Of a stretch of DNA of 64,000 nucleotides, positions 49,524 to 58,958 are shown piece after piece. The position numbers were made by a program, and so were the translations under genes. The notes under the pieces were generated by a model, which was not told the DNA's origin, did not search any database, and saw nothing but the letters and a program-made list of their open reading frames with translations. This DNA comes from VRUE01 sp963703335. GTDB lineage: Bacteria > Actinomycetota > Thermoleophilia > Solirubrobacterales > 70-9. Numbering within the stretch: the first letter of the stretch is position 1; each line of letters starts with the position of its first letter. The stretch is taken from contig OY969812.1 in the NCBI GenBank assembly GCA_963703335.1, positions 124,001-188,000 of the forward strand. Direction: 5' to 3'.

Positions 49524-49961
49524 TCACTCCTCCGGTCCGAGTATCGCGTCGAGTATCTCGTCGGTGTCCTCGATCTCGAAGCCGCTGCGCAGCCGCTTGG
49601 CGATTTCCTCGCGACTGCTGCCCGAGACCGCCATCTGGGTGGCCAGCAGACGGGCGCCGGCGGAGCCCGAACGCGGCCCGGCGATCGCCTCCGACTGCGG
49701 AACCGAGGCGACCGGCTTCAGGTGAGGCTCAGGCTGCCCCAGCGAGGGCGGATCGAGCTCGTCGGCGAGAGCTCGCAGACGTTCGGCCACGATGCGATCG
49801 GCACGGGCACCAGCTTCCGAGAGCTGGCGCCGCGCCTGCTCCTCGGCGTCGTCGATCACCTTGGCGGCAGCCTGCTCGGCCGCCTCGACGATCGCCGCCA
49901 GGCGCTCGGCAGTGCCACTGGTCAGCGCGCGGGGCTCTGGTGGATGTTTTCTGGAGCTCAT
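49524..49961 (-). CDS. Coiled-coil protein of unknown function in the arginine operon
   Basis: 145 residues. A central coiled coil (AERLAAIVEAAEQAAAKVID, DAEEQARRQLSEAGARADRI) resembles DivIVA or ATP-synthase b-type helices. A linker follows, then a C-terminal helical pair REEIAKRLRSGFEIEDTDEI ending in LDAILGPEE. Overlaps argD by 4 nt (ATGA at 49958-49961). Similar small proteins occur near cell-envelope genes, but function is not known to me. Confidence 0.65.
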   Translation of the reverse strand: MSSRKHPPEPRALTSGTAERLAAIVEAAEQAAAKVIDDAEEQARRQLSEAGARADRIVAERLRALADELDPPSLGQPEPHLKPVASVPQSEAIAGPRSGSAGARLLATQMAVSGSSREEIAKRLRSGFEIEDTDEILDAILGPEE

Positions 49962-51148
49962 TGAGCGGCGTAGCTTAGGAGCGCTGCCTCGATCATGGCG
50001 ACGGCCCGTTCGATCTGGTCCGAATCGACCGTCAGCGGCGGCAGCAGCCGCAGGGTGCCTGCCTCGGGAACGTTGACGATCAGTCCCTGCTCGAGCAGGC
50101 CGGAGCCAACCGAAGCGGCATCTATGCCCTCGTCCAAGCCGACGCCAAGCATCAGGCCGCGGCCGCGAACCTCGCGCACCCCGTCGAGCCCGAGCAGCGA
50201 CTCGCGCAACTGGCCCCCAAGCTCGCGCACGCGGCGCAGCAAAGTGGGGTCGTCGACGATCTCGAGTACCGCGAGGGAAGCGACGCAGGCCAGGGGGCCC
50301 CCGGCAAAAGTCGAGCCGTGGTCGCCGGGCTCGAGCACCTCGCCTGCCTCCGGGCTAGTCATGCAGGCCCCAATCGGCATGCCTCCCCCGAGCGCCTTGG
50401 CGCTGGTCAGCACATCGGGCCGGACCGGCGTCTGCTCATAGGCCCAGAGCGAGCCGGTGCGGCCGATTCCGGTCTGAATCTCATCGAAGATCAAAAGGGC
50501 TCCGCTCTCATCGCACGCCTCACGCGCGGTGAGCAGCGTCTCCTCGCCGAGCGGGTAGATCCCTGCCTCGCCTTGGATCGGCTCGATCAGCACGGCCGCG
50601 GTGCTCTCCCCCACCGCTGCTCGCAGCGCCGCCGGGTCATCGAAAGGAACGGAGCGGAAGCCCGGAAGCATCGGCGCAAGGCTCGGGTTGACCGCGAGAC
50701 CGGGGGTCGCCGCGAGCGATCCAAAGGTGCGCCCGTGGAAGTCGCGCTCGAAGCTGAGGATCTCCGGCGAGGCGATACCGCGCTGGTGGGCGTGCTTGCG
50801 GGCGATCTTGATCGCGCACTCGTTCGCCTCGGTCCCAGAGTTGGAGAAGAAGACCCGGCCACCTAGGCTCGACTCCGACAGCCGCTCAGCCAGCCGCACC
50901 ATCGGCTCGGTGTAGAAAAGGTTCGAGGTGTGCATCAGGCGGCCGGCCTGCTCGCGGACCGCCTCGACCACGTCCGGGTTGCAGTGCCCGACCGAGCAGA
51001 CCGAGATCCCGCCGAGGAAATCGAGGTACTCCTTGCCCTCGGCGTCCCATAGCAGGGCGCCGTCGCCACGCACGAACTCGACCGGGGCGCGCCTGTAGGT
51101 CCGCATCAGGTAGCGCTGCTCGAGCGCCTGAAGATCCGTCAGGTTCAT
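49958..51148 (-). CDS. argD: Acetylornithine aminotransferase
   Basis: PLP enzyme, 396 residues, that converts N-acetylglutamate semialdehyde to N-acetylornithine. Key blocks: VFFSNSGTEANECAIKIARK, LLIFDEIQTGIGRTGSLWAY and the PLP lysine in VLTSAKALGGGMPIGA, then HGSTFAGGPLACVASLAVLE. Class III aminotransferases overlap in specificity, but the operon settles the role. Overlaps argB by 4 nt. Confidence 0.95.
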   Translation of the reverse strand: MNLTDLQALEQRYLMRTYRRAPVEFVRGDGALLWDAEGKEYLDFLGGISVCSVGHCNPDVVEAVREQAGRLMHTSNLFYTEPMVRLAERLSESSLGGRVFFSNSGTEANECAIKIARKHAHQRGIASPEILSFERDFHGRTFGSLAATPGLAVNPSLAPMLPGFRSVPFDDPAALRAAVGESTAAVLIEPIQGEAGIYPLGEETLLTAREACDESGALLIFDEIQTGIGRTGSLWAYEQTPVRPDVLTSAKALGGGMPIGACMTSPEAGEVLEPGDHGSTFAGGPLACVASLAVLEIVDDPTLLRRVRELGGQLRESLLGLDGVREVRGRGLMLGVGLDEGIDAASVGSGLLEQGLIVNVPEAGTLRLLPPLTVDSDQIERAVAMIEAALLSYAAQ

Positions 51149-52014
51149 TGGGTGACCATCGTCCCTATGCCCGCGTCGGTAAAGAGCTCGACAAGCAGCG
51201 AATGGGGCTTGCGCCCGTCGATGATGTGAGCCGATTGGGCACCGCCGCGAATCGCATCGACGCAGGCCGCGAGCTTGGGACGCATGCCTCCCTCGATGGC
51301 ATCCAGCCGTTTCGCAACCTCATCCACAGTGGCGCGTGCGATCAACGAGTCCCTGTCCTGGGCGTCCGCAAGCCAGCCCTCGACGTCGGTGAGAAAGATC
51401 GCCTTGTTGGCCCCGAGGGCCGCTGCGACCTTGCCCGCCGCCTCATCCGCATTGACGTTGTAGGACTGGCCGTCGCGGCCTGAGGCGGTCGAGGCGATCA
51501 CGGGGATGTAGTCGGCGGCGATGTGATTGAGCACGTCGACGTCGACGTGCTCGATCGAACCGACAAAACCGACCTGCTCGGCGTTGGCAACCGGCGCCAC
51601 CTCAAAGAGCGTGCCGTCCTCGCCCGAGAGCCCAACTGCAGGCTGACCGTGCGCATTGAGCCGTTGAACGATTTCGGAGTTGAGCTTGCCGACGAGAACC
51701 ATGCGCGCAACCTCGACCGTCTCGGTATCGGATACGCGCAGGCCCTCGTGGAAGCGCACTTCCATGCCGAGGCGATCCATGTACTCGCTGATCTCCGGGC
51801 CACCGCCGTGAACGACGATCGGATTCATGCCGACGTACTTGAGCAGGACGACGTCGGTGGCGAAGTCCTCGCGCAGATCCTCCTCGCGCATCGCGGCGCC
51901 GCCGTACTTGATCACCACGGTCCGGCCGTGAAATTGCTTGATGTACGGGAGTGCCTCGAGCAGCGTCTCGACGCTGACCCCGGCGGCCCGTGACTGCGGC
52001 GCCTGCTCGGTCAT
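51145..52014 (-). CDS. argB: Acetylglutamate kinase
   Basis: Phosphorylates N-acetylglutamate; 289 residues. VVIKYGGAAM (phosphate-binding lysine), PIVVHGGGPEISEYMDRLGM, IVQRLNAHGQPAVGLSGEDG and NVNADEAAGKVAAALGANKA are the family blocks. The N-terminal helix VSVETLLEALPYIKQFHGRT is of the type found in hexameric, arginine-inhibited enzymes, so feedback control is likely. Overlaps argD by 4 nt and starts 31 nt after argJ. Confidence 0.95.
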   Translation of the reverse strand: MTEQAPQSRAAGVSVETLLEALPYIKQFHGRTVVIKYGGAAMREEDLREDFATDVVLLKYVGMNPIVVHGGGPEISEYMDRLGMEVRFHEGLRVSDTETVEVARMVLVGKLNSEIVQRLNAHGQPAVGLSGEDGTLFEVAPVANAEQVGFVGSIEHVDVDVLNHIAADYIPVIASTASGRDGQSYNVNADEAAGKVAAALGANKAIFLTDVEGWLADAQDRDSLIARATVDEVAKRLDAIEGGMRPKLAACVDAIRGGAQSAHIIDGRKPHSLLVELFTDAGIGTMVTQ

Positions 52015-52045
52015 CGCTGCCCCCTTTTATTGCTTCGGTAGTCAC

Positions 52046-53200
52046 TCATGTCGTGTACTCCGCATTGATCCGCACGTACTCGTAGCCGAGGTCCGAGAAC
52101 CAGACGTGGGCGCTGTGCTCGCCGCGTTCCAGCCGCAGCCCGATCTCGGCCTCGGCGACATCCTCGGCTAGCTCGGCTGCGTCGATCGCCTCGACGCCGA
52201 TCTCCTCGAGGTCCTCGCCGGCCAGCGCCATGCCGGCAGCCTGGGCAATCCGGCCCCAGTTGGGGTCGCGCCCGAAGAGGGCTGTCTTCACGAGGGGGGA
52301 GTTGGCGATCGAACGGGCGACCCGCTCGGCCTCCGAAGCCGAGGCGGCGCCATCGACCTGCACTCGCCCAACCCGCGAGGAGCCCTCGCCGTCGGCGACT
52401 ACCTCGATCGCGAGTTGCAGCAGAACCGCCTCGAGCAGGCCCTCCGGCAACGCGTCGGCGGCGCCGGTCGCCTGCAGCAGCACCGTGTCGTTGGTGCTCA
52501 TCTGGCCGTCGACCGTGATCCGCCCGAAGGAGGCATCGCAGGCGGCACGCAGGGCGGTATCAGGATCGTCGACCACGGCATCTGTCTGCACGAAGCAGAG
52601 CATGGTTGCCATGTTCGGCTGGATCATGCCGCCACCCTTGGCCTGGGCGGAAAGGGTCACGCCGCCGGCGCGCACCGTGCAGCGCTTCGGCCAGCGATCG
52701 GTGGTGAGGATCGCATCAGAGAAGGTCGTGCCACCGTCCGCGGCGAGGCCGGTAGCCGCCTCGCCGATACCGCCCAGGACCGCCTCGATCGGCAGCCGCA
52801 CGCCGATCACACCGGTCTCGGCAACCGCGACGGTCTCCGGCCGCAGGCCCAGCTGCGCGGCAGCCTCGTCGCACATCGCCACAGCATCGGCGTAGCCCTG
52901 CTCGCCGGTCTCCGCGTTGGCGTTGCCAGCATTGACCACGGCAGCACGGATGGAGCCGCGATCGCAGCGCTTGCGGCAGACACGGACGGGCGCGGCCGCC
53001 GACGCGTTCCGCGTCAGCAAGATCGCCGAGCTGACCTGATCGGCATCGCAGACCAGCAAGCCCACGTCGGTCTTGCCGCCGCCCTTGAGCCCGCAGTGCG
53101 CTGCGCCGGCCCGAAAGCCAGGCGGCAGTTGAGTCGGGTCGAGCTCCTCCACCCCGGCCGGCGGCTCGACCCAGCGCGACTTGAAGAACCCCGAGCTCAC
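52046..53200 (-). CDS. argJ: Glutamate N-acetyltransferase / amino-acid acetyltransferase
   Basis: Bifunctional ornithine acetyltransferase that recycles acetyl groups in arginine synthesis; 384 residues from the GTG at 53200, which overlaps the argC stop as GTGA. Self-cleavage occurs before the Thr of PNMATMLCF (after GGGMIQ); AVVNAGNANAETGEQGYADA and FGRITVDGQMSTNDTVLLQA are conserved. The usual DGD before STNDT is DGQM here, a small deviation. Presence of argJ means no argE is needed. Confidence 0.94.
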   Translation of the reverse strand: MSSGFFKSRWVEPPAGVEELDPTQLPPGFRAGAAHCGLKGGGKTDVGLLVCDADQVSSAILLTRNASAAAPVRVCRKRCDRGSIRAAVVNAGNANAETGEQGYADAVAMCDEAAAQLGLRPETVAVAETGVIGVRLPIEAVLGGIGEAATGLAADGGTTFSDAILTTDRWPKRCTVRAGGVTLSAQAKGGGMIQPNMATMLCFVQTDAVVDDPDTALRAACDASFGRITVDGQMSTNDTVLLQATGAADALPEGLLEAVLLQLAIEVVADGEGSSRVGRVQVDGAASASEAERVARSIANSPLVKTALFGRDPNWGRIAQAAGMALAGEDLEEIGVEAIDAAELAEDVAEAEIGLRLERGEHSAHVWFSDLGYEYVRINAEYTT

Positions 53201-54228
53201 AGCAGGCCTTCGGTCTCGTCGAGTCCGAGCATCAAGTTGAGGTTCTGCACGCCCTGACCGGAGGCGCCCTTCCAGAGGTTGTCGATCGCCGAGAAGGCCA
53301 GCACGCGACCCCGCTCCTCGACCGTGACGTAAACGTGGCATTCATTGGTATCGCGCACGTCGCGCAGTCCGGGCGGGCCGTCGACGACACGAACGAATGG
53401 CTCGCCGGCGTAGCGCTCGCGGTAGAGCGCCTGAACCTCGTCCTTGGAGATCGGCTCGCTCGTCTGGGCGTAGCAGCTGGTCAGCTCACCCTGGTCGAGC
53501 GGCAGCAGGTGCGGGACGAAGGTGACCGGCACTGGCGAGCCCAACGCTGTCAGCTCCTGTTCGATCTCGGGTCGGTGGCGGTGGCCCTCGGTCTTGTAGG
53601 CGAAGGCGTTCTCGTCCATCGAGACGTAGTGCATCGGGTCGCCGCCACCGCGGCCGGCGCCGGAGACGCCCTGCTTGGCATCGATCACGATGTCGGTGAG
53701 CAAACCACGCTCGGCCAGCGGAGCCAGCGCGAGGATGCTGGCGGTCGGATAGCAGCCCGGTGTGGCCACGAGCTCGGCCTCGCGGAGTTGGTCCCGATAG
53801 AGCTCGGTGAGGCCGTAGACGGCGCCCTCGAGCAACTCGGGCGCTCCGTGCTCGCCGTACCAGCGCTCGTAGGTAGGCAGGTCACGCAGTCGGAAATCGG
53901 CCGAGAGATCGACGACGAGCGCTCCGAGACCGCGCAGCGCTGCAACCGCTGGAGCCGACGCCCCATGCGGATAGGCGACGATCGCTGCGTCAACCTCCTC
54001 GATCTCGTCGAGGTCGAGCTCGGTCAGCTCCAGCGGCACCCGGTAACGCGGGTAGAGGCTGTCGAGCCGCTTGCCGGTATCGCTGCGCGACGTCACTGCG
54101 ACCAGCTCCAGCTTTGGATGGCGCCAGACGATTTGTGCGGCGAGAGCGCCGGTGAAGCCCGAGGCGCCGGCGACCAGCACCCGAGCAGCGGCTTCCCCGC
54201 TGAGCGGTTGGGCGTTGTGGTCAGCCAC
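53197..54228 (-). CDS. argC: N-acetyl-gamma-glutamyl-phosphate reductase
   Basis: 343 residues from the GTG at 54228, which lies 8 nt inside the end of pheT. Rossmann start RVLVAGASGFTGALAAQIVW; catalytic Cys in LVATPGCYPTASILALAPLA; catalytic His region KTEGHRHRPEIEQELT; DAKQGVSGAGRGG. First arginine gene of the run, apparently driven from the pheST side since no gap exists for a promoter. Confidence 0.95.
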   Translation of the reverse strand: MADHNAQPLSGEAAARVLVAGASGFTGALAAQIVWRHPKLELVAVTSRSDTGKRLDSLYPRYRVPLELTELDLDEIEEVDAAIVAYPHGASAPAVAALRGLGALVVDLSADFRLRDLPTYERWYGEHGAPELLEGAVYGLTELYRDQLREAELVATPGCYPTASILALAPLAERGLLTDIVIDAKQGVSGAGRGGGDPMHYVSMDENAFAYKTEGHRHRPEIEQELTALGSPVPVTFVPHLLPLDQGELTSCYAQTSEPISKDEVQALYRERYAGEPFVRVVDGPPGLRDVRDTNECHVYVTVEERGRVLAFSAIDNLWKGASGQGVQNLNLMLGLDETEGLL

Positions 54229-56713
54229 GGAGGGCCCCCCCGATCTTCTCCAGCTCGGCCTCGATCGCGGTGCGCCGCTCGGCGACCTCGTCATCGGTGA
54301 GGGTGCGGTCCGGCGCCCGGAACTCAAGCCGGAGCGCCACGCTCTTGCGACCCTCCCCGACCTGCTCGCCCCCATAGAGGTCGAAGACCTCGGCGGAGCG
54401 GAGCAGCTCGCCGCCGGCGCCGAGCACGACCTCGCGCAACCGGGCAGCGGGCACGTCGTCGGCGACGACGACCGCGAGATCCTGGTTGACGGCGGGGAAA
54501 GTGGTCACATCCTCGTAGATCTCCTCACCGGCAGAAGCGGCTCTCACCAGGGGCCCCAGATCGACTTCAAAGGCGACCGCGGCCTCGATGTCCCAAGCCC
54601 GGCAGACCAGCGGATGCAGCTCGCCGATCCAGCCCGTCTCGACCCCCCCCACTCTGACACTTGCCGAACGGCCCGGATGCAGGAACGGCTCTTCGCCCAA
54701 CTCGAAAGAGAGTCCGGCTCCGAGCTGGCCGGCAAGCGCTTCGAGTACGGCCTTGAGCGCGAAAAAGTCGGCGGGCTCCCCACCGCCCCGCCATGACTTT
54801 GCGGCGAACGGCCCCACGGCCAGACAGCCGATGCGGTGCGGCTCGCGATCGGGTGCGGGCCGCTCGCCGGGGAACTCGCCCGAGAGGACATCGAAGCCGC
54901 CGTTTCCAGTCTCGAGCACGGGTTTCTGCGGACTCGCGGCGCCCGGGAGGTAGACGCGACCGGACTCGAAGACGGCGACGGCGTCAGCGCCCCGGGCAAG
55001 GTTGCGCTGGGCGATGTCGAGCAGCGAGCCGAGCACGTTCGTCCGCATCACCGATTGGTCCTCCGAGAGCGGGTTCGCGAGGGCCACGCCGTTGGCGCGC
55101 GGATCGGCGGCAGGAATCCGCAGCCGTCCGGGCTCGCTCGGATCGGTGAAGCTCCAGCCGACCACTTCGTCGAGGCCGAGATCCCGCAGCGTGTCCTCGG
55201 CGCGCCGCCGCAGCCGCTGTTCACGGGTCAGCCCCCCGACCCGGCCGGCCACCGCGGGAAGGGTGCTGGGCAGGTTCTCGTCGAGACCGTGGACCCGACC
55301 GACCTCCTCGATCAGGTCTACCTCGCGACTGACGTCGTAGTGGCGGTCGGGCGGCACGGTGACCGCGAGGTCCGCAGCGGTCACCTCGACCCCAAAGCCG
55401 AGCCGCTCCAGGTAGGCGACCTGATCGGCCTGCTCGATCGCCATGCCGAGCAGGCCCTCGACCCGCTCGCCGCGGAGGAGGAGCTTGCGCGGCTCGGGGA
55501 CGTCGGCGGCGACGTCGATCGTGCCGGGCACCAGCTTGGCGCCGCAGAGCTCGACCATCAGTCGCGAGGCGATCCGCTGTGCCCGCATGCAGAGCTCCGG
55601 ATGCAGCTGCTTCTCGAAGCGGGAGGATGCCTCCGAGCGCAGCGAGAGCTTCCGTGAAGTGCGCAGGATGTTGGTGCCATTCCAGTTGGCAACCTCGAGC
55701 AGGACGCGGGTCGTCCCCGCGGAGACCTCGGAGACCTGGCCACCCATGATTCCGGCGATGCCCGAAGGCCCATTGTCGTCGCAGACCACGACCGTCTCGG
55801 CGTCGAAGCTCCGCTCGACGTCATCGAGGGTCTTCATCTTCTCCCCCTCGCTGGCCGTGCGAATCGTCAGCGCTCCTCCGGGAACCTTGTCGAGGTCGAA
55901 TGCGTGCAGCGGCTGCGCCGTAAGCAGCATCACGTAGTTGGTGATGTCGACGACGTTGTTGATTGGCCGCTGGCCGGCGGCGGTCAGCCGGGCCTGCAGC
56001 CACGCCGGTGAAGGGGCGATCGTCACATCGGTGAAGACGCGCGCGGTGAAGCGGGGGCAGAGGTTCGGTGCCTCGACCGTGACCGAGGCGTAGTCCTCGA
56101 CCGAGCCACTACCCTCGGCGGGGGCGTCCTCAATCCAGGGCTCATCGGCTAGTGGCGCAGCGCTGATCGCGTGCACCTCGCGGGCAACCCCGAAGACGCC
56201 GAAGCAGTCGACCCGGTTGGGCGTCACCTCTAGCTCCAGCACCGGCTCGGCGATCGGCAGCACTTCGGCAAGCGGTGCGCCAGCGACGAGCCCGTCGTCC
56301 TCCAGAACCATGATGCCCGGTGGCCCCTCCCCCAGCTCCAACTCGGCCGCGGCGCAGATCATTCCGGCCGACTCGACCCCGCGCAACTTCGCCTTGCCGA
56401 TCTTGTGTCCACCGGGCAACGTCGCTCCCGGCAGCGCCACCGGGACGGTCTGTCCCGCAGCCACGTTGGGGGCGCCGCAGACGATCGTGCGCTCGCCATC
56501 GCCGGTATCGACGGTGCAAACGCTCAAGCGGTCGGCGTTGGGGTGCGGCTCGGTGCTCAGCACCTTGCCGACGACGAACCCGTCGGCCGAGGACGGACCA
56601 ACGCTGCCGACCCGCTCGACCTCGGTGCCAGTCATCGCCAGCCGCTCGGCGAGCTGGCCCGGACCTGTGCCCGGATCGCAGTACTCGCACAGCCATGAGT
56701 ACGGGACCCTCAT
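54221..56713 (-). CDS. pheT: Phenylalanyl-tRNA synthetase beta subunit
   Basis: 830 residues, full length. N-terminal tRNA-binding EMAP-like domain (VGKVLSTEPHPNADRLSVCT), B3/B4 editing domain (TNYVMLLTAQPLHAFDLDKV), B5 domain, the catalytic-like core and a C-terminal ferredoxin-fold anticodon-binding domain (TTFPAVNQDLAVVVADDVPA). Overlaps pheS by 4 nt and argC by 8 nt. Confidence 0.96.
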   Translation of the reverse strand: MRVPYSWLCEYCDPGTGPGQLAERLAMTGTEVERVGSVGPSSADGFVVGKVLSTEPHPNADRLSVCTVDTGDGERTIVCGAPNVAAGQTVPVALPGATLPGGHKIGKAKLRGVESAGMICAAAELELGEGPPGIMVLEDDGLVAGAPLAEVLPIAEPVLELEVTPNRVDCFGVFGVAREVHAISAAPLADEPWIEDAPAEGSGSVEDYASVTVEAPNLCPRFTARVFTDVTIAPSPAWLQARLTAAGQRPINNVVDITNYVMLLTAQPLHAFDLDKVPGGALTIRTASEGEKMKTLDDVERSFDAETVVVCDDNGPSGIAGIMGGQVSEVSAGTTRVLLEVANWNGTNILRTSRKLSLRSEASSRFEKQLHPELCMRAQRIASRLMVELCGAKLVPGTIDVAADVPEPRKLLLRGERVEGLLGMAIEQADQVAYLERLGFGVEVTAADLAVTVPPDRHYDVSREVDLIEEVGRVHGLDENLPSTLPAVAGRVGGLTREQRLRRRAEDTLRDLGLDEVVGWSFTDPSEPGRLRIPAADPRANGVALANPLSEDQSVMRTNVLGSLLDIAQRNLARGADAVAVFESGRVYLPGAASPQKPVLETGNGGFDVLSGEFPGERPAPDREPHRIGCLAVGPFAAKSWRGGGEPADFFALKAVLEALAGQLGAGLSFELGEEPFLHPGRSASVRVGGVETGWIGELHPLVCRAWDIEAAVAFEVDLGPLVRAASAGEEIYEDVTTFPAVNQDLAVVVADDVPAARLREVVLGAGGELLRSAEVFDLYGGEQVGEGRKSVALRLEFRAPDRTLTDDEVAERRTAIEAELEKIGGALRG

Positions 56714-57777
56714 GAGAACTGCTCCAGGACCCGCACGTCGTTGTCGAAGAAGCGCCGCAGGTCCGGCACGCCGTGGCGCAACATCGCGATCCGCTCGACC
56801 CCCATGCCGAAGGCAAAGCCCTGCACCCGCTCGGGGTCATAGCCATTCGACTCGACGAAGCCGAGCACGTTGGGGTCGACCATGCCGGCGCCGCCGACCT
56901 CGATCCAGCCGATCCCCTTGCAGAGATTGCAGCGCTCGCCGCTCGCCAACATGCCGGTCCCGTCGCACTGAAAGCAGGAGACGTCGAACTCGACGCTGGG
57001 CTCGGTGAAGGGAAAAAAGTGCGGCCGCATGCGCGCCTCGCGGTTGCCGCCGAAGATCGCTCGCAGCATCTCGTCGAGCGTTCCCTGTAGGTCGGCGAGC
57101 GTGATCTCCTCACCGATCGCCAGGCCCTCGACCTGGTGAAACATCGGGCTGTGGGTGGCGTCGGAGTCGCGCCGGTAGACCTTGCCCGGGGCGATCATGA
57201 AGATTGGCGGCGGCTGAGCCTCCATGCTGCGCACCTGGACCGGCGAGGTGTGGGTACGCAGCAGCACCTCGGGGTCGGACTGCACGTAGAAGGTGTCCTG
57301 CAGCATCCGCGCCGGGTGGCCAGGCGGATGATTGAGCGCGGTGAAGTTGTAGTAGTCGTGCTCGACCTCGGGTCCCTCCATCACCCGGTAGCCGAGGCCC
57401 ACCATTACGTCTTCGATCTGGCGAGTCGTGCGGGTGATCAGGTGGATGTGGCCAACGGGCCTGGCGGGCGCGCCGGGCAAGGTGACGTCGATCCGGTCCG
57501 CGGCGAGCTTCGATTCCAGCTCGCTGGCATCGAGCGCTTCGCCGCGCGCCTCGATCAGCTCCTCAAGCTGCTTGCGGGCGGCATTTGCACCGGAACCGAC
57601 CTCGCCCCGCTGCTCGGCAGGCAGCTCAGCAATCCCCCGCAGGATCGCGGTCAGCTCCGCCTTGCGTCCCAGGTAGCGGACCCGCAGCTCCTCCAGCTCC
57701 GCCGTGCCGGGCGCCGTTTCGATCGCCGCCGCAGCCTCGGCCCTGATCGCTTCGATCCGATCGATTCCTTCAGGCAT
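56710..57777 (-). CDS. pheS: Phenylalanyl-tRNA synthetase alpha subunit
   Basis: 355 residues from the ATG at 57777. N-terminal coiled coil, then class II motifs: PGHPARMLQDTFYV, motif 2 GKVYRRDSDATHSPMFHQVE and motif 3 GFAFGMGVERIAMLRHGVPD. Between them is a Cys-rich insertion CFQCDGTGMLASGERCNLCK (CxxC...CxxC), a zinc-finger-like loop found in a subset of bacterial PheS. Overlaps trmH by 8 nt and pheT by 4 nt. Confidence 0.96.
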   Translation of the reverse strand: MPEGIDRIEAIRAEAAAAIETAPGTAELEELRVRYLGRKAELTAILRGIAELPAEQRGEVGSGANAARKQLEELIEARGEALDASELESKLAADRIDVTLPGAPARPVGHIHLITRTTRQIEDVMVGLGYRVMEGPEVEHDYYNFTALNHPPGHPARMLQDTFYVQSDPEVLLRTHTSPVQVRSMEAQPPPIFMIAPGKVYRRDSDATHSPMFHQVEGLAIGEEITLADLQGTLDEMLRAIFGGNREARMRPHFFPFTEPSVEFDVSCFQCDGTGMLASGERCNLCKGIGWIEVGGAGMVDPNVLGFVESNGYDPERVQGFAFGMGVERIAMLRHGVPDLRRFFDNDVRVLEQFS

Positions 57778-58490
57778 CGTCAGTGGCCTCCGGCATGGCG
57801 AGCGACGATATCCGCTCGGCGCAAATTGCGGCCACGGCCGCAACGTTGAGCGACTCGGCGCCACCGGCCTGCATCGGGATCGTGATCCGCCCATCGCAGG
57901 CTGCGAGCACCTCATTCGGCAAGCCCTCACGCTCGGCGCCGAGGCAGAGCGTCGCCGTGCCGTCGAGGCCGTCGAGCCCCTCGCCACCGTGCGCAACCAA
58001 GGCCGCCCTGGGCCGCGGCGTCTGCCCAACCTCGCCCCGCGCGAGCGGCTGCCCGAAGATCGAGCCCATGCTCGCCCGCACCGCCTTGGGCGAGAAGGGA
58101 TTCTGCGCAATCGGGGCCGAGCACAACCGTGCCGGCAAGCAACGCGTGGGCGGTGCGGACGATCGTGCCAACGTTGCCGGGATCGCCGACCCCGTGCAAG
58201 TAGAGGCATGGCGAGCCACCCGGCTCCACCCAGCGCTGCGACCAAACCGCGATAGCCCGCGTCCCCGAGCCGAGGCTGGAGACGCCGGCAAGCAGCTCGG
58301 GCTCAACCTCTTCGCCGGCCAGGCCGCTGCCCGCGGCAACGAGCACGATGCGCGGCTCGACCCCGGCAGTCCGCCCTGCCTCGACCAGGTCCTCGCCCTC
58401 GGTGACGAAAGCGCCCTCGCGCTCGCGGTGCTTGCGCTCACGCAGCTTGCGCACCAGCTTTAGCTTCTCGTTGTGGGGACTTTCGATCAT
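57770..58490 (-). pseudogene. TrmH/SpoU-family rRNA methyltransferase, interrupted by one frameshift
   Basis: 2'-O-ribose methyltransferase of the SPOUT class. N-terminal substrate domain MIESPHNEKLKLVRKLRERK, then motif 1 LHGVGDPGNVGTIVRTA in one frame up to VVLGPDCA. The frame then breaks near 58105-58112. SPOUT continuation NPFSPKAVRASMGSIF, motif 2 LCLGAEREGLPNEVL and motif 3 IPMQAGGAESLNVAAVA are in another frame to 57770. Total length is 721 bases, one more than 240 codons, so removing one base (TGCGCAGAATCCC to TGCGCAAATCCC) heals it. Motifs are undamaged, so either a fresh mutation or an assembly insertion. Overlaps pheS by 8 nt. Confidence 0.85.
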
Positions 58491-58543
58491 TGGATTGCTC
58501 TTCGGGTGGACTTTTTCTGGTCTCGTGTTTCTTCTCCTGGAAC

Positions 58544-58571
58544 AAAAAAGCGGGCCGTGAAGACGGCCCGC
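58544..58571 (-). terminator. Intrinsic terminator after rplT
   Basis: On the minus strand GCGGGCCGT-CTTC-ACGGCCCGC followed by six Ts. A textbook Rho-independent terminator, 28 bases past the rplT stop, separating the ribosomal-protein genes from trmH-pheST-arg. It is the only classic T-tailed one I see. Confidence 0.92.
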
Positions 58572-58598
58572 CCGGGAAAGTGGAGTGCTTGGCTGCGG

Positions 58599-58958
58599 CT
58601 AGGCGGCCGCACCCTCCCGGGCTAGCTCCACAAATCGGCGGAAGGCCTCGCGGTCGTTGACCGCGATGTCGGCAAGCATCTTGCGGTTCACCTCGACCCC
58701 GGCCCCGTTGAGGCCGTGGATCAGTTCGGAGTAGCTCATGCCCTCCAACCGCGCCGCTGCATTGATGCGGGTGATCCAGAGGCGGCGGAACTCGCGCTTG
58801 CGATTGCGCCGGTCGCGGTACGCGTACATCCCCGAGCGCTGCACCTGCTCTTTAGCGAAGCGGTAAGAGGAATGCTTACGCCCGAAATAGCCTTTGGCTT
58901 CTTTCAGTACTTTGCGGCGCTTCTTGCGCGCGTGGACCGACCGCTTGACCCGGCTCAC
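58599..58958 (-). CDS. rplT: 50S ribosomal protein L20
   Basis: 119 residues, standard size. SRVKRSVHARKKRRKVLKEA, KGYFGRKHSSYRFAKEQVQR and RLWITRINAAARLEGMSYSE are family signatures. L20 binds 23S rRNA early in 50S assembly. Its start overlaps the rpmI stop by 4 nt (ATGA at 58955-58958). Confidence 0.98.
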   Translation of the reverse strand: MSRVKRSVHARKKRRKVLKEAKGYFGRKHSSYRFAKEQVQRSGMYAYRDRRNRKREFRRLWITRINAAARLEGMSYSELIHGLNGAGVEVNRKMLADIAVNDREAFRRFVELAREGAAA

